Of a DNA stretch of 64,000 nucleotides, positions 26,820 through 39,097 are shown one piece after another. The stretch covers positions 17,864,892 through 17,928,891 of the forward strand of contig NC_037638.1 of NCBI RefSeq assembly GCF_003254395.2, given 5' to 3'. This stretch comes from Apis mellifera (lineage: Eukaryota; Arthropoda; Insecta; Hymenoptera; Apidae). Made by a program: the position numbers and the translations under genes. The notes beneath the pieces were generated by a model that was not told the DNA's origin, made no database searches, and saw only the letters and a list, made by a program, of their open reading frames with translations. Every line of letters starts with the position of its first letter. The stretch's first letter is position 1.

Positions 26820-29371
26820 ATTCAAACCTGAATCTGATGGAATTGATTCCGTCCGCGTAAGTTTTATCTGTTCTACATTAGCATTATTTGATAATTGTTC
26901 AGAAGTAGTTGAAGATGGACTACTAAAACCCACATTACATTCTGGTTTTGGAATAGATGGTTTCTGTTTTCTTGCAGGATTCCAAAAGTTGCAATAACAA
27001 CATCTGAATCCTACAAAATAAAAATACATATATTTTGAATATTTAATATTTTACTTATTTCTTCATACTTAACTCTTTTTGGCAGATTATGTGACAAATG
27101 TTTACCAAAATATTCAAATTCCTCCTTGAGAGCCATTCCATTGTGGGAATCACAATTTCGACAAATTAATGCATATCGATTAGATGGACCATCTCCAACA
27201 ATATAATCAATTAATCGATCCAAGTGAGTTCTGTGCCGAGGTAATATTGGACGTGGCAAAGGAATTCCTATTATATAATAATATACTTTTTAATTTCTTA
27301 ATATAATTTCTTAATATATATTATATATATCATAAATTATTCTCTTTCTCTCTCTTTATCATATTTTTTATTACCAAAAAATTGTTTTTAATAAATTAAG
27401 AGTAAAAGAAAATAATATATATATATATATTAAATAAAAAAATATAAATTAATAATTTTAATTTTAAAAATACTAACGATAACCTCTAATTGGAGTATTA
27501 ACTGGTTTAATACCACTTTGAAAGGAGGCATTTGATGGATTTTGAGTGGGAGTTATGCCAACTGGGACAAGGCCAGTGTTAGCAGGTGTACCACTTTGTA
27601 GATTTAATGGTTGATTTTGGCTTGTTATTACACGTCTTCTCAACTCTCCAGAAAGAGATACTGGAGATATTATATTGTGTGGAGAACTAGATTGTTGAGG
27701 TGTTTCTGTTCGTGATGGTACTTTATAAGTTGGCTATAATAAAAGTTTTTTTTACCAAATATTTTATTTTTTGTTTTTTTTAATTTATTAAGTAGCTTAT
27801 TAATATACTAATATATTAATAAAAAAATGTTATTATAAATATGATATGTATCTATAGAAATAATTGAAAGATAAAAAAAAAAATTTAAATATTTCTTTTA
27901 TATATTTACAGGAGATAATTGATCTGGAGCAAACTTTAATAAAATTTCTTTAGCTTTTTTATATGTTTCAGTTTCTGTAACTTCATCTAAAATTTTCTTT
28001 TTTTCTAATTGCATAGTACTTAATTTCTCTTCATTTTCAGAAATTTTACGTTTATAGTACCATGTTACCATCTTTTTTGTAAGTAATATTCTATAATAAT
28101 AAATATATATGAATAATTTTTGAATAATTTTTTAAAGAAAATAAATATAACGTAATATATAATAAAATGGAGACTTACAGAATTGGAAATATTAAAAGTG
28201 GAATGATATAGAATATTTGATCATATAGTGATGCAGGGAAAAAATAAAAATAAAAAATGAATGCTGTTATAATATAAAGTATCACACTATATAATATTAG
28301 AGTTCCAACAATTTTCTTGTGTTTTTGTTCCGTACTATGTCCATATTTTTCTATTTCTTTAATTTTCTGTTAAACAAAAATATTTGTTATCATTTTGAAA
28401 TCATTAATATAAATTTAAAAAAAAACATATAAATATTTTACCGCATCAAGATCTTCTAAAATTTCAATTGTTGTTTTCTTTCTCTGAAAAATAAAAAAAT
28501 AAAAAAATAAATAAATAAATGTGTGTATATATATATATATATTTACATAATATTGACTCTATATGCATTTATTAACATGCAAATATATATTAAATTAAAA
28601 TGTAATTCAAATATTAAATTCAAATGAATTCAGAATTATAAAGTAAGTATGTTGATAGAATAATAATATGAAAGTTTATAGGAAGTTGCATGTATAGCAT
28701 ATTAAATTATTATTTTTGCTATTACATATATATTATTAATTTTTATCATATTGTATAAGTATACAATAAATTTATAACATTTTTTTTAACATCATTATAT
28801 AAATATCTAGACATAATGTGTTTTAATTCAGAATTTAAAACAATTAAATAAATTAAACATAATGTCATTGAATGGTAATTTTGTATTGCATGACAATTCT
28901 GCTGAATAAATTATAGATCAAATAATTGATGATATTCAGTATTATAACTTTTATTGAATTTTTTTTTTTAGGTTATAAACCTATAAAAATTGAAGATTAC
29001 TTAAATTGAAAAGTTATAAAATTTATGCTATTTATATAATATAATATGTTATAAAAAATTATAAAAATATTAATATTTAATAAAATTTTCTTATCTAACC
29101 TCGAAAATTTAATAACTAATATAATATGTTTAATTTAATTATATTTAATTATAAAAAAAAATTTTAATGCATTCTGTTTAAAAAATTTTGTATTTTTTAA
29201 ATAAAATAGTATATTAATTTAAATATTCTTAATTATACAACAAAAAAAAAGTATAATATGATAGATTGTTAACCTTAATTGAATAATATTAATATTACAT
29301 TGTATTAATGTTAACATACTGATAACTAATGTTAACATACTTACACGAAATCTTGATAATATGATTCCCAT
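26492..29371 (-). CDS. Lnpk: Endoplasmic reticulum junction protein lunapark
   Basis: Lunapark stabilises three-way junctions of the ER network. Coding exons are 29371-29345, 28483-28442, 28366-28179, 28090-27910, 27733-27478, 27267-27106, 27010-26828, 26736-26653 and 26586-26492. They join to 405 residues (human protein 428). The N-terminus MGIILSRFR matches the family's conserved start. Two hydrophobic membrane segments at about 42-64 and 71-88 form the usual hairpin, followed by a coiled-coil-like charged stretch (to about 130) and a Ser/Pro/Thr-rich linker. The lunapark zinc finger follows: PRPILPRHRTHLDRLIDYIV, then C267-x2-C270 and C289-x2-C292, interrupted by GMALKEEFEYF as in the family. 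The acidic tail ends DFDESSS. A 31-base T run lies in the intron at 26785-26815. Confidence 0.96.
26785..26815. repeat. Poly(T) tract in a lunapark intron
   Basis: 31 consecutive T on the + strand (poly(A) on the gene strand), starting 13 bp beyond exon 7's donor. Length errors are likely in any assembly here. Confidence 0.9.
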
Positions 29372-30275
29372 GATATTAAAATTTTAACAAATTGTTCCAC
29401 AAAGAGACAAATTTTTTAGTTATCGAATATAAAACTGTTTAAACATAAAATGTCAAAATAAAAGATTCACGCAATTTTAAAATAGTCTAGCCGGGCGATC
29501 TATGTGCACTCGACCCAAATTTAAATCCCTCTGCGTTTTGTTTTGATATTTATAGATCGAATCATTTATAAACATTCTTTGAACGGCAACACTGTGTGAT
29601 TTGTCATCATTTTTAGAAAAAATGAATATTTTATTTTCACGCACGAAATATATATATAAAAATAATGAATGTTATGAATCAACAGATGTCAATAATTCTT
29701 TTTTTTCACTTTAAAACGAATAAACCAATTGATCGTAAAAATATTATCTTCGATTCAAATATTTTACTTATACTGTGTTATATTTTTGCATCCATAGTTC
29801 GTATTCATGCCAACAAGCATTAACTAGTCGAAATACCGTTCAGTTTGAAACTCCAAATCAAACTGAGGTTTATACGAACTACATATATGTCTTATGTATA
29901 AGTTATTGAATATATTTTAAACGAGAAATATCCGTTTCACGCACGAATAAGAAAGAAATATAGATAAATAAAATAAATATTAATGGTAATTTTATTTAGA
30001 ATTTATTTATAAACATAATTTTTATATCACTTATTATCTTTAAAATAGCCTAAAATAATTTAAAAAAAAAATATATAAATAAAATTGTTATAATATCGAA
30101 TATATATATATTTATATTATTTTTATTAAATATAAAATATTATAATTAATATTTAAACTATTTATTTATTTATTAAATCATTCATATTAAAGAAGATAAT
30201 TTATACCTAACAATAAAATTTTTATTAAATAATGTATTTTATGTACAAAATGATTTCTTCTTTGAAAAAATTAAT
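29372..30275. other. Lunapark upstream region and MDH-like 3' flank
   Basis: About 900 bp without coding signal. 29.45-29.9 kb is less AT-rich and is the likely lunapark promoter and 5' UTR. 30.0-30.27 kb is very AT-rich and should contain the 3' UTR of the minus-strand MDH relative. Confidence 0.5.
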
Positions 30276-31681
30276 TTATACAGTTTTCAATGTGATATGT
30301 CTATTATAATGAACTGCTTTTGTTGCCATTCCAATACATTTATTAATACAAGGAATTGCCTGTTCGACAAGCATTATTTCCGTAGATGACATTTTCGGCA
30401 ATCCAAAATTTTTTTGTATACCGCCTGGACCGAATTGCAATTCACTCGTAAAATATCGACAAACTGGCAAAACATTTGATCGTACATAAGCAGAAGAAGT
30501 AATATTTTTAAAACCACTAAGTCCTCCAGCAAGAGCTAGAATTAATTTGGCAGCTGCTGCTCCATCAGATAATGTTGGACTTTTCAATTCAATATTTGCC
30601 ATTTCTTTGTCCGCACTACGTAATGATTGTAACAACATATCTTGTTGTGCCTACATGAATTTTTAATATTCATATTAAAAAATAAAGTAAAAATTTTTTT
30701 TAATACAATGGTAGATGACTATACTTTCATACATTAGTAAACCGATTGATTGGAGTAGCACATGATAAAAGAGGAACAATAGTATTTAAATCTGCACCAC
30801 CAACCAATGGGACCGATAAAAAGGCAGGATTTAAATCCAAAAGATTCGCGGTTAATGCTTCCATTCGCATACGATCAAGCGCTGTAGAACCAATAATTCT
30901 ATCCGGATCCCACCATCCAGCAAGTTTATAAATTTCTGATACTGTAGGAAGCGTAGCTGTAACTGGTCGAACGAAAACAGCTACCAAAGATTCTGAATTA
31001 AATTGTGCCATTTGTTCAGCCATTTCACATACATATGGGGAGACAGCCTCAAATTGAGAAGTGAGATTTAAATTTATATTGGGATTTATCTCATCCATTA
31101 ATGCAATAATGTTTATCTGGAAATAATATCGAATTCTATGAATTTTAATCTTAATGGTAATAATATCATATCAACAATACAACATTGTTCATTATTCATT
31201 TATAATTGTTTAAATGATTATGATTTTCGAAACATTATGTTATAAAAATAGAATGATAAAGATATACTTCTTTAAGAGCTTGTTTCAAATGTTTTCTCTT
31301 AAAGCATTTTATACGAGTTGACGTATCAATGTGATTAATATCTAAAATTGCATTAGAAAGTGAATTTTTTGTGTCTACCACATGTATCTGTTTTATAAGA
31401 CGAAATTGTTTCAAAAGAAGAGCCGCATACATCAATGATTCGCTGCCTCCTATCATACAAACTTTTATATCACCTTTGTGATCTGGTAGAAAGGAATCAT
31501 AATCTTTGAATTGAGTTTTAATGTTAACATTCATTTCTTCTTTCGATTTTTGCTCATTTCCTTTATCCTTTACACATTTTGCTTTTTCATCGTCAATCGG
31601 CATGTTTGAAATATTTCGATAAAAACGATGTAAAATACATTTCTTGAGAGATTTCAAAAGATATTGTTGTGTTCCAATCAT
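30276..31681 (-). CDS. Malate dehydrogenase-like protein, probably inactive
   Basis: Exons 31681-31268, 31116-30733 and 30650-30276 join in phase 0 to 390 residues. The fold follows mitochondrial NAD malate dehydrogenase: IKVCMIGG for the first Rossmann strand, IHVVDT with the ribose-binding Asp (103), the PDRIIGSTALDRMR segment, VPLVGG, and a C-terminal half ending in FGLPKMSS. The N-terminus (YLLKSLKKCILHRFYRNIS) is basic and amphipathic, like a mitochondrial targeting peptide, followed by a charged insert (about 27-70) absent from standard MDH. Key residues have changed. The glycine-rich loop GASGGIG reads GGSESLM. The mobile loop has lost both substrate-binding arginines. The catalytic His is Ala246 in VGGADLN. 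Asp219 and Arg222 remain. It therefore looks like a divergent paralogue with a non-catalytic or altered role, similar in kind to testis-biased metabolic paralogues of insects (inference). It is intact, not a pseudogene. Confidence 0.85.
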
Positions 31682-32130
31682 ATTTAAATATTTGTCTTAT
31701 ATGAATCATTGACGATAATTTTTTATTACTTTCAAAATAGTAGGATGCGGGAATGAAGAAAATTCGAAGAATAGGTTACTGACTTGAAAATATTGATCGA
31801 TTAAAATGTATAAAAAACAATCGAGCGATTTTATACAAATCAAATGGTTTATAAATCTATATGCTAAAAATATAATTTTATCTTGTTTTATTTTTCATTA
31901 TTGATTCTTCAAATGAATTGATTTAGATTTTTCAATAATTTTTATATTTATTACTTATTTAAGATTTCAATTTTCATAAAAATTATAGTTACAAATATAA
32001 AAATTTCGATGCATATTACATATCGTATCTTATAGTATTAACGAAAAATAATGACAGAAAGCATATAAGAAAAAATAGAAATTAATAAAATTCTTGAATA
32101 CGTAAAAAAGACTTATTTACATGTATAAAA
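31682..32130. other. Spacer between Barren and the MDH-like gene
   Basis: 449 bp of AT-rich DNA holding the 3' end of the condensin gene and the promoter/5' UTR of the MDH-like gene, both on the minus strand. No further signal seen. Confidence 0.5.
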
Positions 32131-34116
32131 TTAATTTGTTTCTATAAGAAGGTCAGACATATCTGGGAGAGATTGTATTTTTAATGTCTTTTCATTTGCT
32201 AAATGTAACAAGGATACAAAAGAAATAGGAAAACTTAAAGCTTCTATATTAGTTTTTGTTAATATATTAGGTAATGTTTTATAAATTTCACTAAAAGATT
32301 TATTTCCTTTAATTTTATCTTCTTCTTGATTTTCTCTATTTTCTTTATTATTAGTCACAGTTAGACTTTTCCAAATAGATTTTTTTAATTGTCTCATATC
32401 TATTCTTTTGGCAAATATACTATATGCAATAGATATTTTATTTGTTAATTTAGGAGCAGCTACTAAATTATCTCCAGCAAAAGCCATTTGTGTTTCAACT
32501 TCATCGTTTTCAATTTCATGATTATGTTCATTTTTATTATTGTCTTCATTTATTTCATAATCATTTTTAAGAACATAAGGACAATAATTTGACATATCAT
32601 TTTCATTATCATAATTATAATTCTCTATATCAGATATATGAGTTACATTTAAATCATCCTTATTTTTAATATTTATATGTATTAATTTATGTAGATATAA
32701 TTTAACTGCATTTGCAATATTATAATGCATATCTCGTGGCAATGTTAGTCTTCCTTCTGACCAATCTAATTTGTTACTATCAAATTTTATAGCTTTACTT
32801 ATTACAAATTTTGCTATTACTGATTTTTTAATATTATCATCATAGCATATCTCTATTTCTTTTCTTTTTTTAACTGGCTCTTGTGCACAGGCTGCTATAA
32901 TTTTTCCTTCTTTAGAATATTTTGTGAAATTACTCATTCTCCAATGAGAAGGACCAGCCCAATGTAAATTAGAACTTTTCTGAAGAAAAGAATATTCGGA
33001 TGTTTTATTTGTACTAATATTAGATAAAACTTTACATAAGTCTACAATTTTTTCCACTGGTTTTTGTATCTCAGTACATATGTTTGTATTTTCCATTCCA
33101 TCTTGAATATCTAAATAATTTATATTATCATGGATTATTTCATCATCAGATTGTACAGAAGCATTTAAATTAAATTGAAATTGATTTTCATTAATTTCAT
33201 TTGTATTTTCATTTTCATTTTCATTTTCATTTTCTTCTTCATCATTATCATTCTGAAATTTAAAATTAGTCAGAGGTGGACATATTTCTAAGTTAGAAAA
33301 ATCTTCTATCTTTGAAATAGCTATTTTTGTGTTTTCAGTACTTGTTTCATGTTCTACAATATCCACAATAACATCATTGTATAAATGTAAATAATATTTT
33401 GAATTTGCATGATTTGACAATATTACTTGATATAATCCATCTGTAGTTTGTAAATCTTTATCTTCCATCATCCACAATGAAGGTTTCATAATTTCTACAG
33501 TTCCTTTTAAACTATCTGCTGTACTAAAAATCTGTCTGTTTTTTTTTTTTGTTCTTTTTTTTTGTCTTTGGAAATTATTTATTTGATTTTCTTGCTCATT
33601 ACTTAAATATTCATTCGTATTATCAATTGAATTATCTTGTTTATCTGATGCTCCTAGCATCTTCATGATTTCTGTATGAATACCATCTACACGAAACCCA
33701 TAGATTTTTGTGCTTACATCTAAAGATGTACTCGCTGTTTGTAGATTAGACATATTGTCATCTTCTTTTTTTATCATATAAGACATAAAGTTAATCATTT
33801 CAAGGCTAAATGCATTTTTTATATTAATTTTATTTTCAGTACTAAGTTTTATACATTCACTTATATGATTTTTTACTTGAACTGATGACATTTGAGCTAT
33901 AAAACCAAGTCCCAAAGACTTTCGTTTATTACTTGTATTTATATTTTCTGTTGATGTTGTAGAAGCATTTATTTCAAGACGTCTAGCCAATTTTTCAGCC
34001 TCATCATTATTTTCTGGCAAATTAAGGGATAATTCATTATGTACTTGAAAAGATTTTCTTCGTAAAGATGATGAAGAATTTAAAGATAATACTTCCATTG
34101 GCTCATCTTTTTCCAT
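32131..34116 (-). CDS. barr: Condensin complex subunit 2 (kleisin CAP-H / Barren)
   Basis: CAP-H is the kleisin that closes the SMC2-SMC4 ring of condensin I and recruits the HEAT subunits for mitotic chromosome compaction. A single uninterrupted coding exon gives 661 residues (human NCAPH 741). The conserved N-terminal SMC-binding region is clear at about 80-150: CIKLSTENKINIKNAFSLEM and STSLDVSTKIYGFRVDGIH. A central low-complexity acidic part includes a Glu-Asn repeat near 300. The motif HWAGPSHWRM lies about position 390. The C-terminal winged-helix region is at about 570-660 (NKISIAYSIFAKRIDMRQLK, then FVSLLHLANEKTLKIQ). A stretch of five Lys/Arg near residue 190 is a possible nuclear signal. 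The start ATG is the first in the frame. The lack of introns in a gene this size contrasts with its split neighbours. Confidence 0.95.
   Translation of the reverse strand: MEKDEPMEVLSLNSSSSLRRKSFQVHNELSLNLPENNDEAEKLARRLEINASTTSTENINTSNKRKSLGLGFIAQMSSVQVKNHISECIKLSTENKINIKNAFSLEMINFMSYMIKKEDDNMSNLQTASTSLDVSTKIYGFRVDGIHTEIMKMLGASDKQDNSIDNTNEYLSNEQENQINNFQRQKKRTKKKNRQIFSTADSLKGTVEIMKPSLWMMEDKDLQTTDGLYQVILSNHANSKYYLHLYNDVIVDIVEHETSTENTKIAISKIEDFSNLEICPPLTNFKFQNDNDEEENENENENENTNEINENQFQFNLNASVQSDDEIIHDNINYLDIQDGMENTNICTEIQKPVEKIVDLCKVLSNISTNKTSEYSFLQKSSNLHWAGPSHWRMSNFTKYSKEGKIIAACAQEPVKKRKEIEICYDDNIKKSVIAKFVISKAIKFDSNKLDWSEGRLTLPRDMHYNIANAVKLYLHKLIHINIKNKDDLNVTHISDIENYNYDNENDMSNYCPYVLKNDYEINEDNNKNEHNHEIENDEVETQMAFAGDNLVAAPKLTNKISIAYSIFAKRIDMRQLKKSIWKSLTVTNNKENRENQEEDKIKGNKSFSEIYKTLPNILTKTNIEALSFPISFVSLLHLANEKTLKIQSLPDMSDLLIETN
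33204..33236 (-). repeat. Coding hexanucleotide repeat in Barren
   Basis: On the + strand ATTTTC is repeated about 4-5 times, encoding alternating Glu-Asn on the minus strand in the central disordered part of the kleisin. Length polymorphism would not break the frame. Confidence 0.85.
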
Positions 34117-34298
34117 TTTGCAAATTTATTAAAATAGAGATATGTATATTCAATATATTCATATATGTATATTCAAAATATTTTTATATATTCATTTAGA
34201 AGAAATATTATTTATATATTTCTCCAAAATATTAATAAACGTATTAATATTATAAATAAGTAAATTATGAATAATATTGAAAATATGAAATATAAAAA

Positions 34299-34531
34299 TT
34301 ATTTATCACTTAACGAAGTGAAGTTGTTTATAATTTTTTCTAAATCAACTCTCATTAATCGTAACAAAGTATAAAGTTGTTGCAATTCAAGTTGCATTTG
34401 TCGAAGTACTTTCAATTCGTCTAAAAGTTCCTGAAAATGATACATTAATACTCATATAAATTTTGAAATTGTAAACAAATATTTTTATAAAAATACAGTG
34501 AAATTTTATTTTCACGTACCTTATCTGCCAT
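34299..34531 (-). CDS. Two-exon coiled-coil microprotein, unrecognised
   Basis: Too short for ordinary gene finding. Exon 1 (34531-34520) encodes only MADK and ends in a donor (GATAAG|gtacgt). Exon 2 (34430-34299) follows acceptor tttcag|GAAC and continues in phase 0 to a TAA. The 47-residue product is a single predicted amphipathic helix with Leu/Val/Met in heptad-like spacing (LKVLRQMQLELQQLYTLLRL) and ends TSLSDK. Such a shape is typical of small subunits of larger complexes. I do not recognise the family. It lies 183 bp upstream of the Barren start codon on the same strand and 400 bp head-to-head from NAA35, so it may share a bidirectional promoter with NAA35. Confidence 0.6.
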
Positions 34532-34931
34532 TTGAAATACAAATTTTTTAAAGTAAATATAAGAGAAATGTTTAAAAACATTACATTAACATTACATATT
34601 CAATTCTTTGGATTTTCTTTTGAACAACCGAAAATATATACATTCAAAATAAGTTTGAATATAAATGTGTTCTTAAAACTATTTTATTTATACAATAATA
34701 TAATAATCAAATTTTGTTTTTATTTTATATATACATTTTTGTAAATATATTTTATTTAATAAATAAAAGAATAATATATATGTATATATATGATTTTACA
34801 CTTGAATAATAAAGAAAGCTATGTAAATATATAATTTTTAAGAAGCTAATCGAAGTTATCTTTTGATAGGAGAATAACGTATTTTTATATTGTTGGCAGT
34901 GCTGTTAAATGTGACAGGTCAATCTGTAAGA
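34532..34931. promoter_or_regulatory. Shared bidirectional promoter region
   Basis: 400 bp separate the start codons of the microprotein gene (minus) and NAA35 (plus). The spacer is AT-rich with no TATA box placed convincingly for either gene. Both 5' UTRs must lie here. Co-regulation is inferred from the arrangement only. Confidence 0.45.
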
Positions 34932-37900
34932 ATGGCGACTATGGTGGAAGAACAGAATTCGGTTGATATGGGCGAAGATAAAGAATCACAGTAAGTTAAA
35001 ATATATTAATTGTAATGAAAAAATTATCTACAGTTGATATAAGATTATATGAAAATATTGAAAAATAAATATTATGATTATAATTAGGCTAAAGAAAAAT
35101 AACCTAGCGCATAACATTATTTATGATTCTTGCGATATTTTTTAATTTTTACATCTATTTACATTGCAGATTCGATCAAGTTACTTACAATTGGGTGGAT
35201 ATTACCCAAGAATTTTTCGATGCCATTACAGGTGCTTATTTAGAAACTTATTTTCTTTATAAATTATAAATACTTGCTTTATAATTTTTATTTCGTTTCC
35301 TTTCTTTATATATTTCTTTATTTTATCATTTTCATATTCATCAAAACGATTTAGTTTTAATTTATACATTTATTTTGTACAAATATTATAATTTTATTTA
35401 ATAAAATGTTGGCATTTAAATATTATTACTCATTAAGATTTTTATTTATACTTATTAATAATATAAATTAACAAATAATATTTTATATAATACAAAATAT
35501 TTTTTTTTTATTATTATAGAGTTGGAATTGGGTGAACTGTTACGTGATGAGTTATTTGGATTATTTGAGGCCATGTCTGCAATTGAAATGATGGATCCAA
35601 AAATGGATGTTGGCATGCTATGCAATAGAGGCAACAGCAAACCTTGTACTTTTACACAAGCCGTTGATTCTGGTGCATTGAAATTGGACAATTTAACACC
35701 ATCAGAAGTTATAGGAATAATAGATTCAACTTATGCGTGTATAGTGTCTTGGCTTGAAGGCCATAGTTTGGCTCAAACAGTTTTCACAAATCTATACCTT
35801 CATCAACCAAGTCAAATAGTGGATAAACCTTTGAAAACTTTTTGTTATGCTGTATATAAAATAATTGAAATAATTAAAGATTGCATTAATAAAGCATTAG
35901 TTTTTGAAGAAGAAGATTTCCAGAGTGTTACTTATGGTTATAGATTACAACAAGATATTACAGAACAAAAAATCATATCTATGCTCAGAGAAGTAGAAGA
36001 TGAATTACCTAGGAAAAGTAGAATAAAACCAATTCATGTAATATCCGAGAAAGAAGTAAGTGTATATTTCAAAACATATTTAATTCTTTGGAATGATTAA
36101 AAATATAAATGATTGTTTAAAAAATATTATTTTTTTCAGTATAGTGATAGATTAGCACTATATGCCAGAATTAGATTTACTAAATTATTTTATCAGATTT
36201 TATCATTAATGGGGAAAAAGGAACAGTTGCAACAAAATCTAAATGATTGTCATACATTGTTATCAAGATGTTCTTATATGATTCAAATTATGATTAAAAC
36301 AGTAACCAGTGGAGAAAAAGCTGATGAAATATGTAAGTTTCAAAGTTCATAGTTTATCTGAATATATATATATATATATAAATTACATGTTATGTAAAAA
36401 TTGTAGCAAATTATCCAAATATTATGGGATTTGATCCTATGGTAAATCAAAGATTATTACCGCCAACATTTCCAAGATATACAAAAATAAAACCAAGATT
36501 AGAAGCATTAAAATATTTGGATGAATTATTAAATAGGTTTCGAACAGTTACTATGATCACTAATCAGAATGGTTTTCATGCAGCTTTGGTAAGAAAAGAT
36601 TTATAGTTCATTAGAAATTTTTGGCATAAATTCCAAGTACACTGATTTTTTTTTAGGACTTTTTTTTAGAATTTTCACGACAAAGTCCCTGTATATTATC
36701 CAGATCAATGCTACAAATAGTTTATTTGCCTACAACAAATCGGGTATTTGGTGTGCAAAATTTTGCTGATGTTTTGAAAGATGCAGCACGAAGTTTTATA
36801 GCTCCTCCAGTACTAATGCCAAAGAGTACACTACTTCAAAATCATCAAGCAAAAGAATATGTCGATAGTTTTATGTCTCATTGTGTAGGCCTTTTTGGCA
36901 GTTTATTGCAACTTACTGGTCATAATAGGGCAAGACAAAGAGATAAATTAGCACATTTATTGGATGATTTTGCAATATTGCAAGATGAAGTAAGAAAGAA
37001 GAATGAATTTATGTTATATAATATTTAAGATATTTTTTATTATAATTTCTAAATTTTAATAGGCTGAAAGAGTTGATGGATTTCTACACACTTTGTCATG
37101 GAAAAGTGATACACCTAGATCACATTTAGCCTGTTTTGGAACGTGGATTTTGTATCATACATTACGAGTTATGGTCATGTATTTGTTAAGTGGTTTTGAA
37201 TTGGAATTATATTCAGTACATGAATATCATTATATATTTTGGTATCTATATGAATTTCTTTATGGATGGCTTGTATCTGCTATCACAAGGGCCAATACAT
37301 TCTTAATGGAACAGGATGTACATAATGATGCGCACAAAGGCAGAGGTGGTAAAAAAAGTGCAAAAAACAAAAAGAAAAAATCGACATCGAGACCATATAA
37401 CTTAGAGATATTGATGTATCAAGCTATGCAAAATATATGTGGAGGATATTATAAAGTAAATATATGTTTGTTTTTAAAATATTATTACCGTATTTACTGT
37501 ATAATTTAATTCAATCTATAAAATTTACTTTATAGGCTTTAGTTGGTTTTCGAATGGATGGTAAAATACCTCTTCCCGAGTCGCCATTTGATTCAGAACG
37601 AGTTCGATATGAACATAGGTTATTACCTTTTTCTTCCTTATTGACGCCACCTCCAGTACATTATCAAGAATTCTTAGATATGACAAATGCACAAATGCAT
37701 AAAAGAAACGTGAGTATAATGATCCTTTTTATATTTTTTTTTTAACTTAGAATTTCTTTTCTTAACTTCTATTTTCCTAGGAAAAGGTTACTAGTGAAAT
37801 GCTGTACTTAGCCGGTTGTCGTCATTTTCATCAAGCCAGAAATATGTTGGAACGAGCGTTGTCTCTTTATCCACCAAATGCTAGTACTGTAAATGAGGTA

Positions 37901-38110
37901 AATAGTTTCCAATTTTTTTATATTTTTATTTAACTTGTTTTATTTATTATTTGTTGCTTTGATTTGCAGATTAATGATCTGTTAAAAGTGGCAAAGACAA
38001 ATTTTGTGGTTCTAAAGTTACTTGCAGATGGACATAAAAAGGATTCTAAAGAACCTCCAGTATTTGATTTCTCGTGTCATCAACACTTTCCATTGATAAA
38101 ACTGATCTAA
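34932..38110 (+). CDS. Naa35: N-alpha-acetyltransferase 35, NatC auxiliary subunit
   Basis: NAA35 (Mak10) anchors the NatC complex (NAA30 catalytic, NAA38 small subunit) to ribosomes, where it acetylates N-termini starting Met followed by a hydrophobic residue. Exons are 34932-34990, 35170-35231, 35520-36055, 36140-36332, 36407-36588, 36657-36989, 37063-37455, 37536-37709, 37781-37897 and 37970-38110. They total 2190 nt, giving 729 residues (human 725). Family signatures are YNWVDITQEFFDAI, FEAMSAIEMMDPKMDVGM, the block VNQRLLPPTFPRY, and LDFFLEFSRQSPCILSRSML. A Lys-rich GRGGKKSAKNKKKKSTSRPY segment lies at about 545, a plausible ribosome or RNA contact. Exon 6 has two AGs 13 nt apart; only the upstream one keeps the conserved DFF in frame. 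Confidence 0.97.
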
Positions 38111-39097
38111 ATCATTTATAACGGCCATCATTTCATATAAATTATATACTATTTATTTTAGCTTTAATCGTGCAAAAATATTTTTGTGTTGTTGACTTTG
38201 GATGCCTTTTTTTTTGTCTAATACAATCTTTAAAGCCTTCCCCCCGCCTCCCCCTTTTTTGTTTTATTAACGATACATCCTTCATTGTACAAAATGTATT
38301 ATTTATCGTGCATATTTTGTGGATAAATTTCTATGAAAAAATGAAAATGATATTTGTATATAGTTTATTATAAATCGTATGTTTTAAGTGAATTCATGTG
38401 AAGATTAAGAATGAATGCGTCGATTGTTTGAAGATAAGGTTCGTGAAATTTACAGATCGTTATGAAATGTAAATAACAAAAGTATAGAATGTATACTCTC
38501 GAAATGTTGTATAGTAACACATCAATGAAATTGTTAACAGTTCTTGTTACCGATATCTGCAACATTTTGAATATATCAGCTATACACATTCTGATAACAA
38601 TCTTTTTTATAATAATATTCGATTAATCAAAACGTGATTTAAGTTGTTTGCGTATATGAGTATTATATTCCCTATATTTTAGGAAAACATGGTTTATATG
38701 TTATTAAACTCTGTATTGTACAGAAACAAATATTGTAACACTAAATCCAATGTAAACATTAAATTTCAATGTAAAATTAACAACTGAAAGATTAAAATAC
38801 TTGTAAATCACAAAATTCATGTGAAAGAGTGATGTATGTCTAATAAAAATGATAATCTAATGATTGTATTTAAATAACTTTACCCAATAATTATATATTA
38901 TATTGTATTTTATTACATATGTATTAACATATGTAAACACATAAGTATTGATTTAAAAAAAAAAATGAATAGCATTTCTTTTGAACAAAAGCTATGTTCA
39001 ACATTGAATTCATTATTTTCTAATATCACAATCGTTTCAATTAAACGAATACTTTTCATTTATATAACATTTTGGACAATATTTAAAGAATTTCAAA
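38111..39097 (+). other. NAA35 3' UTR and spacer
   Basis: AT-rich DNA with an AATAAA at 38842-38847 that probably ends the NAA35 transcript. The remaining 250 bp should hold the promoter and 5' UTR of the IQUB-like gene. No other gene seen. Confidence 0.6.
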